A DNA stretch of 64,000 nucleotides from Chitinophaga japonensis (GTDB taxonomy: Bacteria > Bacteroidota > Bacteroidia > Chitinophagales > Chitinophagaceae), in NCBI RefSeq assembly GCF_007830125.1, contig NZ_VLLG01000008.1:62001-126000 (forward strand), written 5' to 3'. The first letter of the stretch is position 1. Each line of letters starts with the position of its first letter. A model generated the notes under the pieces. It saw only the letters and a list, made by a program, of their open reading frames with translations, did not search any database and was not told the DNA's origin. Positions 17,416-26,597 of the stretch are shown here, piece after piece. Both the position numbers and the translations under genes were made by a program.

Positions 17416-19035
17416 ATGCATGATTTTTTTGGTCTTTACATCCTCCTGCTGCTGATCATCCTGTTCCTGGTAATGTTGTCGCAGCGGCTGAAGATTGCCT
17501 ACCCCATTGTACTGGTGCTGGGTGGACTGGCCCTCAGCTTTGTGCCCGGCCTGCCGGAAATACGGATAGACCCGGAGCTGATCTTCGTGATATTTCTGCC
17601 CCCGCTGCTATACGAGGCCGCCTGGTACACCTCCTGGAAGGAGTTCTGGAAATGGCGCCGGGTCATTGCCAGCTTTGCTTTCCTGATCGTGCTGCTTACT
17701 TCCAGCGTGATTGCGCTGGTATCCGGCAGCCTGGTGCCTGGTTTTACACTGGCGCTGGGCTTCCTGCTGGGCGGTATCATCTCCCCGCCCGATGCGGTAT
17801 CCGCTACCTCTATCATGCGGCATATCCGCGTGCCCAAAAGGCTGGTCACTATCATTGAAGGGGAGAGCCTGCTGAATGATGCGTCCAGTTTGATCGTTTT
17901 CCGTTTTGCCCTGGCGGCCGTGGAATCCGGTAATTTCGTTTTCGGGGAAGCGGTCAGCAGCTTTTTCATCGTGATCATTATGGGCATTCTTACCGGCCTG
18001 GCGGTAGCGCTGGTGTTCTTTGCCATTTACCGCTGGCTGCCTACTACGCCCAATATCGATATCATGCTGTCGTTCATAGCGCCTTATGTCATGTACCTGG
18101 TAGCGGAGCGCCTGCACTTTTCCGGTGTGCTGGCGGTGGTAAGCGGCGGGTTGTTCCTCTCTACGCGGAGCAATATTATCCTGGATTACCGCAGCCGTTT
18201 CCGCGGGGAAACGGTATGGGCTACCGTGGGCTTTGCCCTGAACGGGCTGGTGTTTATGCTGATAGGGCTGGAGCTGCCGTTCATCGTTAAGCAGTTGGGG
18301 GATGTAAGCCTGAAGCAGGCTATCTGGTACGGGGTATTGATCTCAGTAGTGCTGATGGTGGTACGCCTGCTGTGCACTTTGGGTGCCTCCGTGTTCACCC
18401 GGGTGATCAGCCGCGTGATCACTACGGCGGACAGCAATCCCGGGTGGAAAGGCCCGCTGCTGTTCGGCTGGGCGGGTATGCGCGGCGTGGTGTCCCTGGC
18501 CGCCGCGTTGTCCATTCCTTTATACCTGGGCAATGGCGATCCTTTCCCGCAGCGCAACCTTATCTTATTCATCACCTTTACGGTTATACTGATCACGCTG
18601 GTGTTCCAGGGGCTTACGCTGCCCCTGATGGTACGCTGGGTGAACATGGAGGAGCCGGACTACCAGCTATCGGAAGAGGAGCAGGACGCGATTGTGCGGA
18701 AAAAATTGTCCATGACTGCCCTGCGGATGCTGCAGGAACAATACGCGGAGCAGGTAAAAAGCAACGGGCAGTTGCAGGGCCTGCAACTGAAGCTGGAGCA
18801 TGATGTAAAACGCCTGACCGGCCAGCCGGCCCTGCCGGACGGCGCAGCTGCAGCCCGTGAAGACTGGGCCACCTTCCGCGAGGTATATTCCGGCATTATC
18901 CTGGAGCAGCGCCAGTTGCTGCAGGACCTCAATAAGAAAGAAGAGCTGGATGAGGGCATTATCCGCAAATACATTGGCCTGCTGGACCTGGATGAAGAGC
19001 GGATGCGCCTGCAGGCGGACGGGCAGGAACATTGA
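17416..19035 (+). CDS. Na+/H+ antiporter, CPA1 family
   Basis: A 539-residue cation/proton antiporter of the inner membrane that exchanges sodium (or potassium) for protons. About twelve membrane helices cover residues 5-415. The functional helix-5 motif EGESLLNDASSLIVFR holds the conserved Asn-Asp pair, and PPDAVSATSIM in helix 4 is also typical. The C-terminal 120 residues are a charged, helical cytoplasmic tail of the kind seen in bacterial NhaP/YjcE-like members. Length and motifs fit well. No regulatory site is visible. Confidence 0.92.
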   Translation: MHDFFGLYILLLLIILFLVMLSQRLKIAYPIVLVLGGLALSFVPGLPEIRIDPELIFVIFLPPLLYEAAWYTSWKEFWKWRRVIASFAFLIVLLTSSVIALVSGSLVPGFTLALGFLLGGIISPPDAVSATSIMRHIRVPKRLVTIIEGESLLNDASSLIVFRFALAAVESGNFVFGEAVSSFFIVIIMGILTGLAVALVFFAIYRWLPTTPNIDIMLSFIAPYVMYLVAERLHFSGVLAVVSGGLFLSTRSNIILDYRSRFRGETVWATVGFALNGLVFMLIGLELPFIVKQLGDVSLKQAIWYGVLISVVLMVVRLLCTLGASVFTRVISRVITTADSNPGWKGPLLFGWAGMRGVVSLAAALSIPLYLGNGDPFPQRNLILFITFTVILITLVFQGLTLPLMVRWVNMEEPDYQLSEEEQDAIVRKKLSMTALRMLQEQYAEQVKSNGQLQGLQLKLEHDVKRLTGQPALPDGAAAAREDWATFREVYSGIILEQRQLLQDLNKKEELDEGIIRKYIGLLDLDEERMRLQADGQEH

Positions 19036-19047
19036 TCCGCGCCCGGG

Positions 19048-19608
19048 CTACAGGTTTTGCGGCATGAACTTTTCAGGCATGGAAATGTGCTTGCCGGAGA
19101 CCATGAACACGCCATCCCCCCGGTAATGTACAGTGCGCGGGTATTTAGGGTACACCGCCACCTGCGCTTTCAGCACTTCCAGGATGAAGAAGTTATATTG
19201 CGGCAGTAAATGATCGTCCACTACCCTGCATTCAAAATTGGCGTAGCATTCCTTAATGAGCGGCACGTCTACCGTGGATGCCTGCACGGGCGTAAGGCCG
19301 AATTTTTTGAACTTATCCGTATCCGCACCGGAGCAGTTGCCGATGCCCACCACCTGGTCTATCATATCTACGGTCGGAAGGTTGATCACGCAGGCCCTGC
19401 TTTTCCGGATCAGCTCATAGCTGTAGTTGGCGCTGGTGATCATGCAGCCGATCAGCGAGGGGGAAAATTCCAGGATCGTATGCCAGCCCATGGTCATGAT
19501 ATTGCGCTGCCCCTTCCAGTAGGAGCTGACCAGTACAATGGGGCCCGGCTCCAGGAAACGGCGTACGTTCCATACCGGGAAGTCCTCTTTTTTATAGTTT
19601 CTCTTCAT
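19048..19608 (-). CDS. Flavin reductase family protein
   Basis: A 186-residue flavin-binding protein of the flavin reductase-like (split-barrel) family, which reduces FMN with NAD(P)H or binds FMN tightly. The N-terminal PGPIVLVSSYWKGQRNIMTMGW and the following SPSLIGCMI stretch are the FMN-binding elements. CVINLP and the HYRGDGVFM region close the domain. It is transcribed toward the antiporter gene and diverges from the GH43 gene 72 bp away. The physiological partner, such as a monooxygenase, is not visible in the window. Confidence 0.85.
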   Translation of the reverse strand: MKRNYKKEDFPVWNVRRFLEPGPIVLVSSYWKGQRNIMTMGWHTILEFSPSLIGCMITSANYSYELIRKSRACVINLPTVDMIDQVVGIGNCSGADTDKFKKFGLTPVQASTVDVPLIKECYANFECRVVDDHLLPQYNFFILEVLKAQVAVYPKYPRTVHYRGDGVFMVSGKHISMPEKFMPQNL

Positions 19609-19680
19609 AACACGGTATTTAGCATTAAAACCGTCTTTTTGTATCTTGGGGCTTTTACCTGACTAAAAGCATTTACCTGG

Positions 19681-20676
19681 ATGAAAAAGTTGCAGCTTGT
19701 TATCGCCGTCTCTTTAGGCATGTACATTGGCACCATGCCCGTGACCGCACAGCATAAACAGCACAAAGGCCGTGCCGGCAACCCGGTTATTGCCGGGTGG
19801 TATGCCGACCCGGAAGCGGCCATCTTCGGTAATAAGTACTGGATCTTTCCCACCTATTCCGATAAATATGAAAAGCAGGTGTTCTTTGACGCTTTTTCCT
19901 CTACCGATATGGGTAGCTGGAAAAAGCACCCGCATATACTGGATACGGCGGCTGTGAAATGGGCCAAAAGAGCCATGTGGGCGCCTGCTATTCTTGAAAA
20001 GGACGGCCGGTACTTTTTCTTCTTTGCCGCCAACGATATACAGGGCGACACGGAGAAAGGCGGTATTGGCGTAGCAGTGGCGGACAAGCCCGGCGGCCCC
20101 TACCGGGATTACCTGGGCAAGCCGCTGATCGACAGGTTTCACAACGGTGCGCAGCCGATAGACCAGTTTGTATTCCATGACAGGGACGGGCAGTATTATA
20201 TGATCTACGGCGGTTGGCGGCACTGCAACATCGCAAGGCTGAAGCCAGACTTTACCGGTTTTGAGCCTTTTGCCAATGGCACCGTTTTTAAGGAGATCAC
20301 GCCGGAGGGCTACGTGGAAGGACCGTTCATGTTCATCCGCAACGGGAAATATTACTTTATGTGGTCCGAAGGCGGCTGGGGCGGCCCCGACTATTCCGTG
20401 GCCTATGCCATTGCCGATTCGCCTGCCGGGCCGTTTAAAAGGATCGGCAAGATATTGCAGCAGGATACCACGGTAGCCACCGGCGCCGGCCACCATTCCG
20501 TGATCCGGTTGCCGGGCACGGACAAATGGTATATTGTATACCACCGCCGGCCACTGACAGAAACCGCCGCCAACCACCGCGTGGTATGTATTGATGAAAT
20601 GCATTTTGACAAGGACGGTTTCATTGAGCCGGTGAAAATAACCAATGAAGGGGTGCGGCCGGTAAAGATCAAATAA
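19681..20676 (+). CDS. Glycoside hydrolase family 43 protein, exported
   Basis: A 331-residue enzyme with a Sec signal peptide (about 1-23, ending VTAQ) and a five-bladed propeller of the GH43 type. The three catalytic carboxylates are visible as D43 in YADPEA (base), the aspartate of PIDQFVF (pKa modulator) and the glutamate of YVEGPFMF (acid). The family cleaves alpha-L-arabinofuranosides or beta-xylosides; the residues in view do not settle which. No lipobox is present, so a periplasmic location is likely. It lies 31 bp upstream of the ECF sigma gene of locus A, but that locus has no other glycan enzyme, so it may not belong to it. Confidence 0.85.
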   Translation: MKKLQLVIAVSLGMYIGTMPVTAQHKQHKGRAGNPVIAGWYADPEAAIFGNKYWIFPTYSDKYEKQVFFDAFSSTDMGSWKKHPHILDTAAVKWAKRAMWAPAILEKDGRYFFFFAANDIQGDTEKGGIGVAVADKPGGPYRDYLGKPLIDRFHNGAQPIDQFVFHDRDGQYYMIYGGWRHCNIARLKPDFTGFEPFANGTVFKEITPEGYVEGPFMFIRNGKYYFMWSEGGWGGPDYSVAYAIADSPAGPFKRIGKILQQDTTVATGAGHHSVIRLPGTDKWYIVYHRRPLTETAANHRVVCIDEMHFDKDGFIEPVKITNEGVRPVKIK

Positions 20677-20707
20677 CGACTTTGGCACTATCTTAAACAG
20701 GGACAAT

Positions 20708-21280
20708 TTGTACGGCAGCCTGGATGATAAAGCGCTATGGAGCAGGGTAATTGAAGGCGACCAGGACGCCCTGGCTTTCATTTACAGTACTTACTTCCGT
20801 TCCCTGTACCGGTATGGCATGAAGCTATGCCCCGATAGCCACCTGGTAAAGGACGCTATCCATGACCTTTTCACCGGTATCTGGCTGGGCCGGGAGCGCC
20901 TTACTGTTACTGATTCCATCCGTTTTTACCTGCTGGCGTCCCTGAAGCGGAAGATAGGGCGGCAACAGCAGGGGCTGCTGAGCCGCCTGCAGGATACGGG
21001 CCTGTCTGTTACCCCTTCGCATGAAGCCACTTTGATCGGCGAGCAGGCGGACCGGGAGCGGAAGGAAAAGCTGCAGCGGGTCATCAACAGCCTGCCCCGG
21101 CGGCAGCGGGAGATCCTTTACTTACGCTACTACGAAGGCCTGGACCCGCAGGAAACGGCGGCGATCATGTCGCTGAGCGTGAACTCGGCCTATGTGCTGC
21201 TGTCCAAAGCATTGAAATACCTGAAGGAACATAGTGATAAGCTGATAGGAGTATGTGGGCTGTGCTGGTGGCTGGGATAG
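20708..21280 (+). CDS. ECF-type RNA polymerase sigma factor, locus A
   Basis: A 190-residue sigma-70 family protein with region 2 (about 22-88) and region 4 (about 115-172: INSLPRRQREILYLRYYEG, then QETAAIMSLSVNSAYVLLSKALKYL). In Bacteroidota such proteins switch on SusC/SusD operons when the FecR anti-sigma is triggered through the SusC STN domain. Its start is a TTG at 20708; no in-frame ATG fits and upstream codons are open. The matching FecR gene begins only at 21990, because a toxin-antitoxin pair on the other strand lies between them. The stop is 1 bp from the end of the disrupted toxin gene. Confidence 0.85.
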   Translation: MYGSLDDKALWSRVIEGDQDALAFIYSTYFRSLYRYGMKLCPDSHLVKDAIHDLFTGIWLGRERLTVTDSIRFYLLASLKRKIGRQQQGLLSRLQDTGLSVTPSHEATLIGEQADRERKEKLQRVINSLPRRQREILYLRYYEGLDPQETAAIMSLSVNSAYVLLSKALKYLKEHSDKLIGVCGLCWWLG

Positions 21281-21281
21281 T

Positions 21282-21630
21282 TTATTCAAGCACCCTAATC
21301 CTGTCTGCCTCCGGTATGAGAAACGAATGTTCTTCCAGCAACCCGGTGATCTTGTCTGCATTCCGTTCGAAGTAGCCTTTGAGTTCTTTCAGACGCATGT
21401 TTCCCAGTTTTACCAACACGAGTTTATAAGGTTTCCGGGAGGAGAGATAGGAGTAATAGAAATCCGAGTCTTTAGTTATTAAGGCGCGGTTTTCCAGGAC
21501 GGATAGTTCATTTATATTACGGTCCGGGGTAAGGTTACCGGGTGGCAAGCGCAGAGGTATGAAGCACGTCATGACCACTGAAAAAGGAGGCTAAAGAGGA
21601 AGGAAGATGGGCATCTATCAGCAACTTCAC
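21282..21630 (-). pseudogene. DUF5615 PIN-like toxin gene, broken by a one-base frameshift
   Basis: Read on the minus strand from GTG at 21630, the frame gives MKLLIDAHLPSSLASFF and continues to ALATR before a TAA at 21537-21535. The remaining two thirds, GNLTPDRNINELSV, then RALITKDSDFYYSYL and KLVLVKLGNM, continue in another frame to 21282. Removing one base from the C run at 21542-21540 rejoins both parts into a normal DUF5615 protein of about 115 residues, with the PIN-like acidic residues in LLIDAHLP and TKDSDF. These proteins are putative nucleases, partnered with DUF433 antitoxins. The start overlaps the DUF433 stop (GTGA). The gene is therefore inactive unless the extra base is a sequencing error. 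Confidence 0.8.
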
Positions 21631-21836
21631 GCCGCAGGTATTTCAATGTCCTTTAATTTCATGGAGATTGTAGCATAAGCAATGCAAGCCAGAATATCCT
21701 CCCGTTGCAGATCCGTAAATTCGCTTAGGATATCTTCAACAGTATCTCCACCAGCAAGGTATTCCAGTATTGATTCTACTGTATACCGGGTATTTTTTAT
21801 AGTGGGTTTACCATTTTTATTGCTTTGCCTCCACAA
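21627..21836 (-). CDS. DUF433 family antitoxin
   Basis: A 69-residue protein with the DUF433 core: NGKPTIKNTRYTVESILEYL, followed by GDTVEDIL, LQREDILACIAYA and a short tail ending IPAA. DUF433 proteins are DNA-binding antitoxins of DUF5615 toxins. The N-terminus is odd: the only start is a TTG at 21836, and upstream in-frame codons remain open only to about 21863 without an ATG, so the first residues may be lost. The stop overlaps the toxin start by GTGA. The DNA here and upstream to 21990 is clearly more AT-rich than its neighbours, consistent with later arrival. Confidence 0.75.
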   Translation of the reverse strand: MWRQSNKNGKPTIKNTRYTVESILEYLAGGDTVEDILSEFTDLQREDILACIAYATISMKLKDIEIPAA

Positions 21837-21989
21837 AAATACAACATAATCCTTCCTATAGCTTCATTCCTAAAAATATACGAGATTTTCCAATTGACTC
21901 CCAATAACTTACAACTTTCTCAAAAATATTTAAAAAATAACGCTAAGATTTACCCCGTTCCGTGCTTTATATAATTAAGCTACCGATAG

Positions 21990-23027
21990 ATGACATTCAG
22001 GGACTTTACAATAGAAGAGTTTTTACAGGATCCGGTTTTCCGTAAATGGGTGCTGGAGCAGGATGCTGAAGCCGCCAACTTTTGGTCAGCATGGCAGCGG
22101 CAGCATCCCGATAAGCGGGAGGAACTGGACAAAGCAAGGGAAATGCTGCTCCTGATAGGCGGCGGACCGTCTCACGCTCCTGCCGCGCAGGATGAAAAAG
22201 AAACCTGGGATAAAGTTTTACAGAGCATTGCCACCGCAACGCAACATATGCCGGGATCGCCCCGTATCAAAACCCGCAGCCTGCGTCGCTGGATGCCATA
22301 CGCCGCCGTGCTGTCCGGTGTTCTAATAGCTGCTTTTGCGTTGTTCCTGCTTAACAGGGACAGTACTGTGCATTACGCCACCCGCATGGGTGAGATGAAG
22401 ACCATTGAGCTGCCGGACCACTCGGTAGTACGCCTGAATGTAAATTCCACCTTACGTTATGCCAAAGATTGGGACGGTAATGGTCCCCGTGAAATATGGC
22501 TGGGAGGAGAAGCTTTTTTTACGGTACGCCACCAGCAGGACAACCGCCGCTTCATTGTGCATACCGATGATGTAAATATACAGGTGGTGGGCACGGAGTT
22601 CAATGTAAACACCCGCCGGGTAAAAACACAGGTGGTGCTGCGCAACGGCGTGGTAAAGCTCACCCTGAAAAAGGCGGAAAACGGCGCTGTGCCTATCACC
22701 ATGCAGCCCGGCGATATGGTCACCTATTCCGCCGCCACTGCGGAGCTGACCAACAAGAAGGTGAACCCGGAAGTATATGCTTCCTGGCGCAACCGCGTGC
22801 TGTTGTTCAATGATACGCCGGTGGCGGAAGTGATCCGGTCATTGCAGGACAACCTGGGCCTTACTATCCTGCTGGAGGATGAAGCCCTCGGCGCCCAAAC
22901 ATTTACAGGCAGTATACCGATGAATGATATAACCGTGTTCTTTAAAACACTTGCCAGGTCGTTTGATGTCCATATCGAAAAGACAGGAGTTAATACTTAT
23001 GTGATCAGCAAAACAAAAGGGGAATAA
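21990..23027 (+). CDS. FecR-type anti-sigma factor, locus A
   Basis: A 345-residue inner-membrane protein. The cytoplasmic N-terminus (1-100) should hold the ECF sigma factor, one membrane helix spans about 102-121, and the periplasm holds a FecR domain (about 130-240, with IELPDHSVVRLNVNSTLRY and WLGGEAFF) followed by a DUF4974/STN-like C-terminal domain (about 265-340). It receives the signal from the STN domain of the SusC protein encoded 54 bp downstream and releases sigma. It is separated from its sigma gene by the DUF433/DUF5615 pair, whereas the sister locus at 31.6 kb keeps them 87 bp apart. Confidence 0.9.
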   Translation: MTFRDFTIEEFLQDPVFRKWVLEQDAEAANFWSAWQRQHPDKREELDKAREMLLLIGGGPSHAPAAQDEKETWDKVLQSIATATQHMPGSPRIKTRSLRRWMPYAAVLSGVLIAAFALFLLNRDSTVHYATRMGEMKTIELPDHSVVRLNVNSTLRYAKDWDGNGPREIWLGGEAFFTVRHQQDNRRFIVHTDDVNIQVVGTEFNVNTRRVKTQVVLRNGVVKLTLKKAENGAVPITMQPGDMVTYSAATAELTNKKVNPEVYASWRNRVLLFNDTPVAEVIRSLQDNLGLTILLEDEALGAQTFTGSIPMNDITVFFKTLARSFDVHIEKTGVNTYVISKTKGE

Positions 23028-23081
23028 CAATACAGCTTAAGAGAGTTTCGTAAATACAATAACCAACCTTAATCTAACGCT

Positions 23082-26000
23082 ATGGTGAAATTTTACGCCG
23101 GACGTGTCGGTGGTGGCCTTGCTTTGGCCCTGCTGATGCAATGGGGTAGCCCGTTGACTGCTGTTGGAGCAGTCAGTATCCAGGGACCGGACCTTACCTA
23201 TTCAGCCAGCTATGCACAAAAGGACAACAAAGGCCGCCTGCCGCTCAGGACCAGGCTGGCAGAGGTGGAGCGCAGGTATAAGATCCGCATCAATTATGTA
23301 GGCAATACCGTCAAGGGCATCTACGCAGATGCACCGCCGGCCAAAGAGCCCGGTACCAGCTTTACCGACTATCTCAACAGCTTCCTGTCACCCCTGGGCC
23401 TGGAAGCGGAACAGGCCGCGCAGGACCAGTACATCATTTACAAAAAACAAAACGAGCAACCGTCATCAAAGGCTGCTTCGGCAGCACAGCCCGCGCAGGA
23501 CATCGTGCCCGTGAATGCGCCGGCTGCCGGTGGACAAGCGCCTGCTGCAGTATCCGGTATACTACAGCAGGCCGTCATTACCGGCCAGGTTACCGATGAA
23601 ACCGGCCTGCCGCTGCCCGGCGTAACCATCGTGGTGAAAGGCACCTTTAATGGTACCAAGACCGGCGAGGACGGCCGCTACAAACTGGGGAACGTACCGC
23701 CGCAGGGCATCCTGGTGTTCAGCTTTATCGGCTACAAAGCCCAGGAAGTGAAAGTGGAAAAACGTACAGCCATTGACGTGAAACTGCTTACCGAAGTACA
23801 GTCCATGAAAGATTTTGTGGTGAACGGCTACCAGCGGCTGCAGAAAGATAATTACACCGGCTCCGCCATCGTGATCACCGGTGAAGAGCTGAAACATTTT
23901 AACCCGCAGAACATCCTGCAAAGTATACAGGCCCACGATCCTTCGTTCCGGCTGGTGGAGAACAACCTGGCCGGTTCCAATCCCAACCAGTTGCCGAATG
24001 TGAACGTAAGGGGCACTACGGCCCTGCCTACCGGCGATGCCAGCCAGTTGAGCCGCAACCAACTGGCCAGCGTCACCAACCTGCCCCTGTTCATGCTGGA
24101 TGGTTACCAGGTAAGCATACAGAACATCTTTGACCTGGATTTTAACCGCATAGAAACGGTGACCCTGCTGAAAGACGCCGCGGCTACGGCCATCTACGGT
24201 TCCCGCGCTTCCAACGGGGTAGTGGTGATCCAGACCAAGGCGCCTAAGGAAGGACAGTTGGAGCTGTACTATAATTACGAGCTGAATGTAACGGCCCCCG
24301 ACCTGACCGCCTACAGCGTGCTGGATGCCGGCCAGAAGCTGGAGTACGAGCGCCTGGCAGGATTGTATACAGAGAACGGGGTCGATAGCCCGGATGAGCT
24401 GGAGCGGCAGTACTACGCCAAAAAACGTAACGTGCTAAGCGGCGTCAATACCTACTGGCTGGCGCAGCCGGTTACCACGGATTTCGGGCATAAGCATTCC
24501 GTTTCATTACAGGGCGGTTCTCCCACAGTACGTTACGGTGTGGATGTGCGTTACCAGACCAACAACGGGGTGATGAAAGGCTCCGGCCGCGACCGTTACA
24601 GCCTGAGCAATACCTTGTCCTATAATCCTAAAAGCCACAAGCTGCTGTTCCGCAACCAGTTCACCATATCCCAGGTGAATGGAACGGAATCCCCTTACGG
24701 CTCCTTTGCAGACTACGTACGCATGAATCCTTACTATCCCATCTATGATGCTGCCGGGCGGTTGTTGCGGGAAATAGACAAATGGAATTACCGGGACGCC
24801 GGCAATAACAACGCCAGTGCGCTGGAAACGGTATTAAACCCAATGTATGAAGCCACGCTCGGCAGCTTTAACAAATCGGAGTACCTGGAGTTCATGGACG
24901 CTTTTTCCGTGGAATACAACCCGTCCCCCGCATGGCGTATCAATGGCAATATCAGCCTGATCAAGCGCAAGGCGTCTGCGGATAAGTTTACGTCGCCCCT
25001 GAGCAACGAGTTTTTCAATGATACGGGTGACAAGCTGAAAGACCGCGGCCGCTATAGCTATAACTCGGAGGAGTATAACCAGGTGGACGGGAGCTTTACC
25101 ATTAACCACAACCGCACCATTCACCTGGATCATTTCCTCAACTTTGCGCTGGGTATGAACATGCAGGCCATCAAGACCACGCAGAAGGGCTTTACGGCGC
25201 GCGGCTTTACCAACGACCGTTTTACGGATGTTTCCTTTGCCCGCAAGTACGAGGATAACAGCTCCCCGCTGGGCGGCGTAACGGAGCAAAGGCTGGCTGG
25301 CGCCTTTCTGTCTTTCAACTATTCCTTCCAGAACCGCTTCCTGATGGACGGTACCCTGCGCGTGGACGGTTCCTCCAAGTTCGGGTCAGACTCTCGCATG
25401 GCGCCTTTCTGGTCCTACGGTATCGGCTGGAACCTGCACAAGGAAAAATTCCTGCAGGGCACCTTCGTGAGCCAGCTCCGGCTGAAAGCCACTACGGGCC
25501 TGACCGGCGATGTAGCTTTTCCTGCCTATTTATCCAATACCACCTACAACTATTACAATGGCGACTGGTACTCCACCGGCGTGGGCGCGGTGTTTGCGGC
25601 CTACGGCAATTCCGGCCTGAAGTGGCAGCGCACCCACAACTACGACCTGAGCCTGGAACTGGGCCTTTTCAACGACCGGGTTTATTTTTCTCCCCGGTAC
25701 TATCACAAGCTGACCACCGACCTGCTGGCCGACATCAACGTACCGCCTTCCGCCGGTTTTGAAAAGTACAAGGAGAACCTGGGCGAGATGGTGAACCGCG
25801 GCTTCGAGCTGTACATGCGCGCCAACGTGCTCCGCGGCCGTCACTGGGCGCTGAACCTGAACTTCAACATGGTGCGCAATACCAACGAGATCACCAAAAT
25901 ATCCGATGCGCTCAAAAACTACAACGATGAAGTGGACAAGCAGCAGCAGCAGAATCCCGACCTGCGGTCCGTGCCGCTCCTGCGCTACCGCGAAGGCCAG

Positions 26001-26585
26001 TCCCTCAACACCATTTATGCCGTGCGCTCCCTGGGTATAGACCCGGAAAACGGGAGGGAGATATTCCTGAACAGCGATGGTACGCGCACCTATGACTACG
26101 ACGTGCGCAACACCGTGCCGGTAGGCGACCAGACACCGGTGCTGGACGGGTATTTCGGCGGCAACATCGTGTACCGCAACTTTATGATCGAAGTATCCTT
26201 TTACACCAGGCTGGGCGGCGATATCTACAACCAGACGCTGGTAGACCGTGTGGAGAATGCGAACCCCTGGTACAATGCAGACAGCCGCGTGCTGGAGGCC
26301 CGCTGGCGGCAGCCGGGCGACCAGGTGTTCTTCAAGGACATTGCAGATAAAAGCACGACGCTTACTTCATCCCGCTTTGTGCAGCAGGAGAACCGGGTGG
26401 AGCTGAAATCCGTTTTCCTCTCCTACGAAGCGCCCGCCTCCGTTTACAAGCGGCTGAAGATGAAAAACCTCCGCTGCGCGCTCACCATGAACGACCTGGC
26501 CTACTGGTCTTCTGTTAAAATAGAAAGAGGGATCGATTATCCTTTTGCCAGGAGCTTCACCTTTTCATTATCAACCAGGTTCTAA
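23082..26585 (+). CDS. SusC/RagA family TonB-linked outer membrane protein with STN domain, locus A
   Basis: A 1167-residue outer-membrane transporter. After a signal sequence (about 1-30) come an STN (secretin/TonB short N-terminal) domain at about 52-120, a linker rich in Ala, Pro and Gln, a carboxypeptidase-regulatory-like domain (about 163-240), the plug with the SusC signature LLKDAAATAIYGSRASNGV and a 22-strand barrel. With SusD (next gene) it forms a lidded transporter driven by TonB. The STN domain fits the ECF/FecR control upstream. The locus lacks glycosidases and carries DUF4843 and PKD-like lipoproteins, so the cargo may be peptides rather than glycans; this is inferred from context. 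Confidence 0.93.
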   Translation: MVKFYAGRVGGGLALALLMQWGSPLTAVGAVSIQGPDLTYSASYAQKDNKGRLPLRTRLAEVERRYKIRINYVGNTVKGIYADAPPAKEPGTSFTDYLNSFLSPLGLEAEQAAQDQYIIYKKQNEQPSSKAASAAQPAQDIVPVNAPAAGGQAPAAVSGILQQAVITGQVTDETGLPLPGVTIVVKGTFNGTKTGEDGRYKLGNVPPQGILVFSFIGYKAQEVKVEKRTAIDVKLLTEVQSMKDFVVNGYQRLQKDNYTGSAIVITGEELKHFNPQNILQSIQAHDPSFRLVENNLAGSNPNQLPNVNVRGTTALPTGDASQLSRNQLASVTNLPLFMLDGYQVSIQNIFDLDFNRIETVTLLKDAAATAIYGSRASNGVVVIQTKAPKEGQLELYYNYELNVTAPDLTAYSVLDAGQKLEYERLAGLYTENGVDSPDELERQYYAKKRNVLSGVNTYWLAQPVTTDFGHKHSVSLQGGSPTVRYGVDVRYQTNNGVMKGSGRDRYSLSNTLSYNPKSHKLLFRNQFTISQVNGTESPYGSFADYVRMNPYYPIYDAAGRLLREIDKWNYRDAGNNNASALETVLNPMYEATLGSFNKSEYLEFMDAFSVEYNPSPAWRINGNISLIKRKASADKFTSPLSNEFFNDTGDKLKDRGRYSYNSEEYNQVDGSFTINHNRTIHLDHFLNFALGMNMQAIKTTQKGFTARGFTNDRFTDVSFARKYEDNSSPLGGVTEQRLAGAFLSFNYSFQNRFLMDGTLRVDGSSKFGSDSRMAPFWSYGIGWNLHKEKFLQGTFVSQLRLKATTGLTGDVAFPAYLSNTTYNYYNGDWYSTGVGAVFAAYGNSGLKWQRTHNYDLSLELGLFNDRVYFSPRYYHKLTTDLLADINVPPSAGFEKYKENLGEMVNRGFELYMRANVLRGRHWALNLNFNMVRNTNEITKISDALKNYNDEVDKQQQQNPDLRSVPLLRYREGQSLNTIYAVRSLGIDPENGREIFLNSDGTRTYDYDVRNTVPVGDQTPVLDGYFGGNIVYRNFMIEVSFYTRLGGDIYNQTLVDRVENANPWYNADSRVLEARWRQPGDQVFFKDIADKSTTLTSSRFVQQENRVELKSVFLSYEAPASVYKRLKMKNLRCALTMNDLAYWSSVKIERGIDYPFARSFTFSLSTRF

Positions 26586-26597
26586 AAGTTTTTGAAC

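Noticed and set aside
20681..20708. Possible sigma-54 promoter before the locus A sigma gene (TGGCAC near 20683)
   Set aside because: The -24 half fits, but the -12 half lacks the required GC; it is probably chance.
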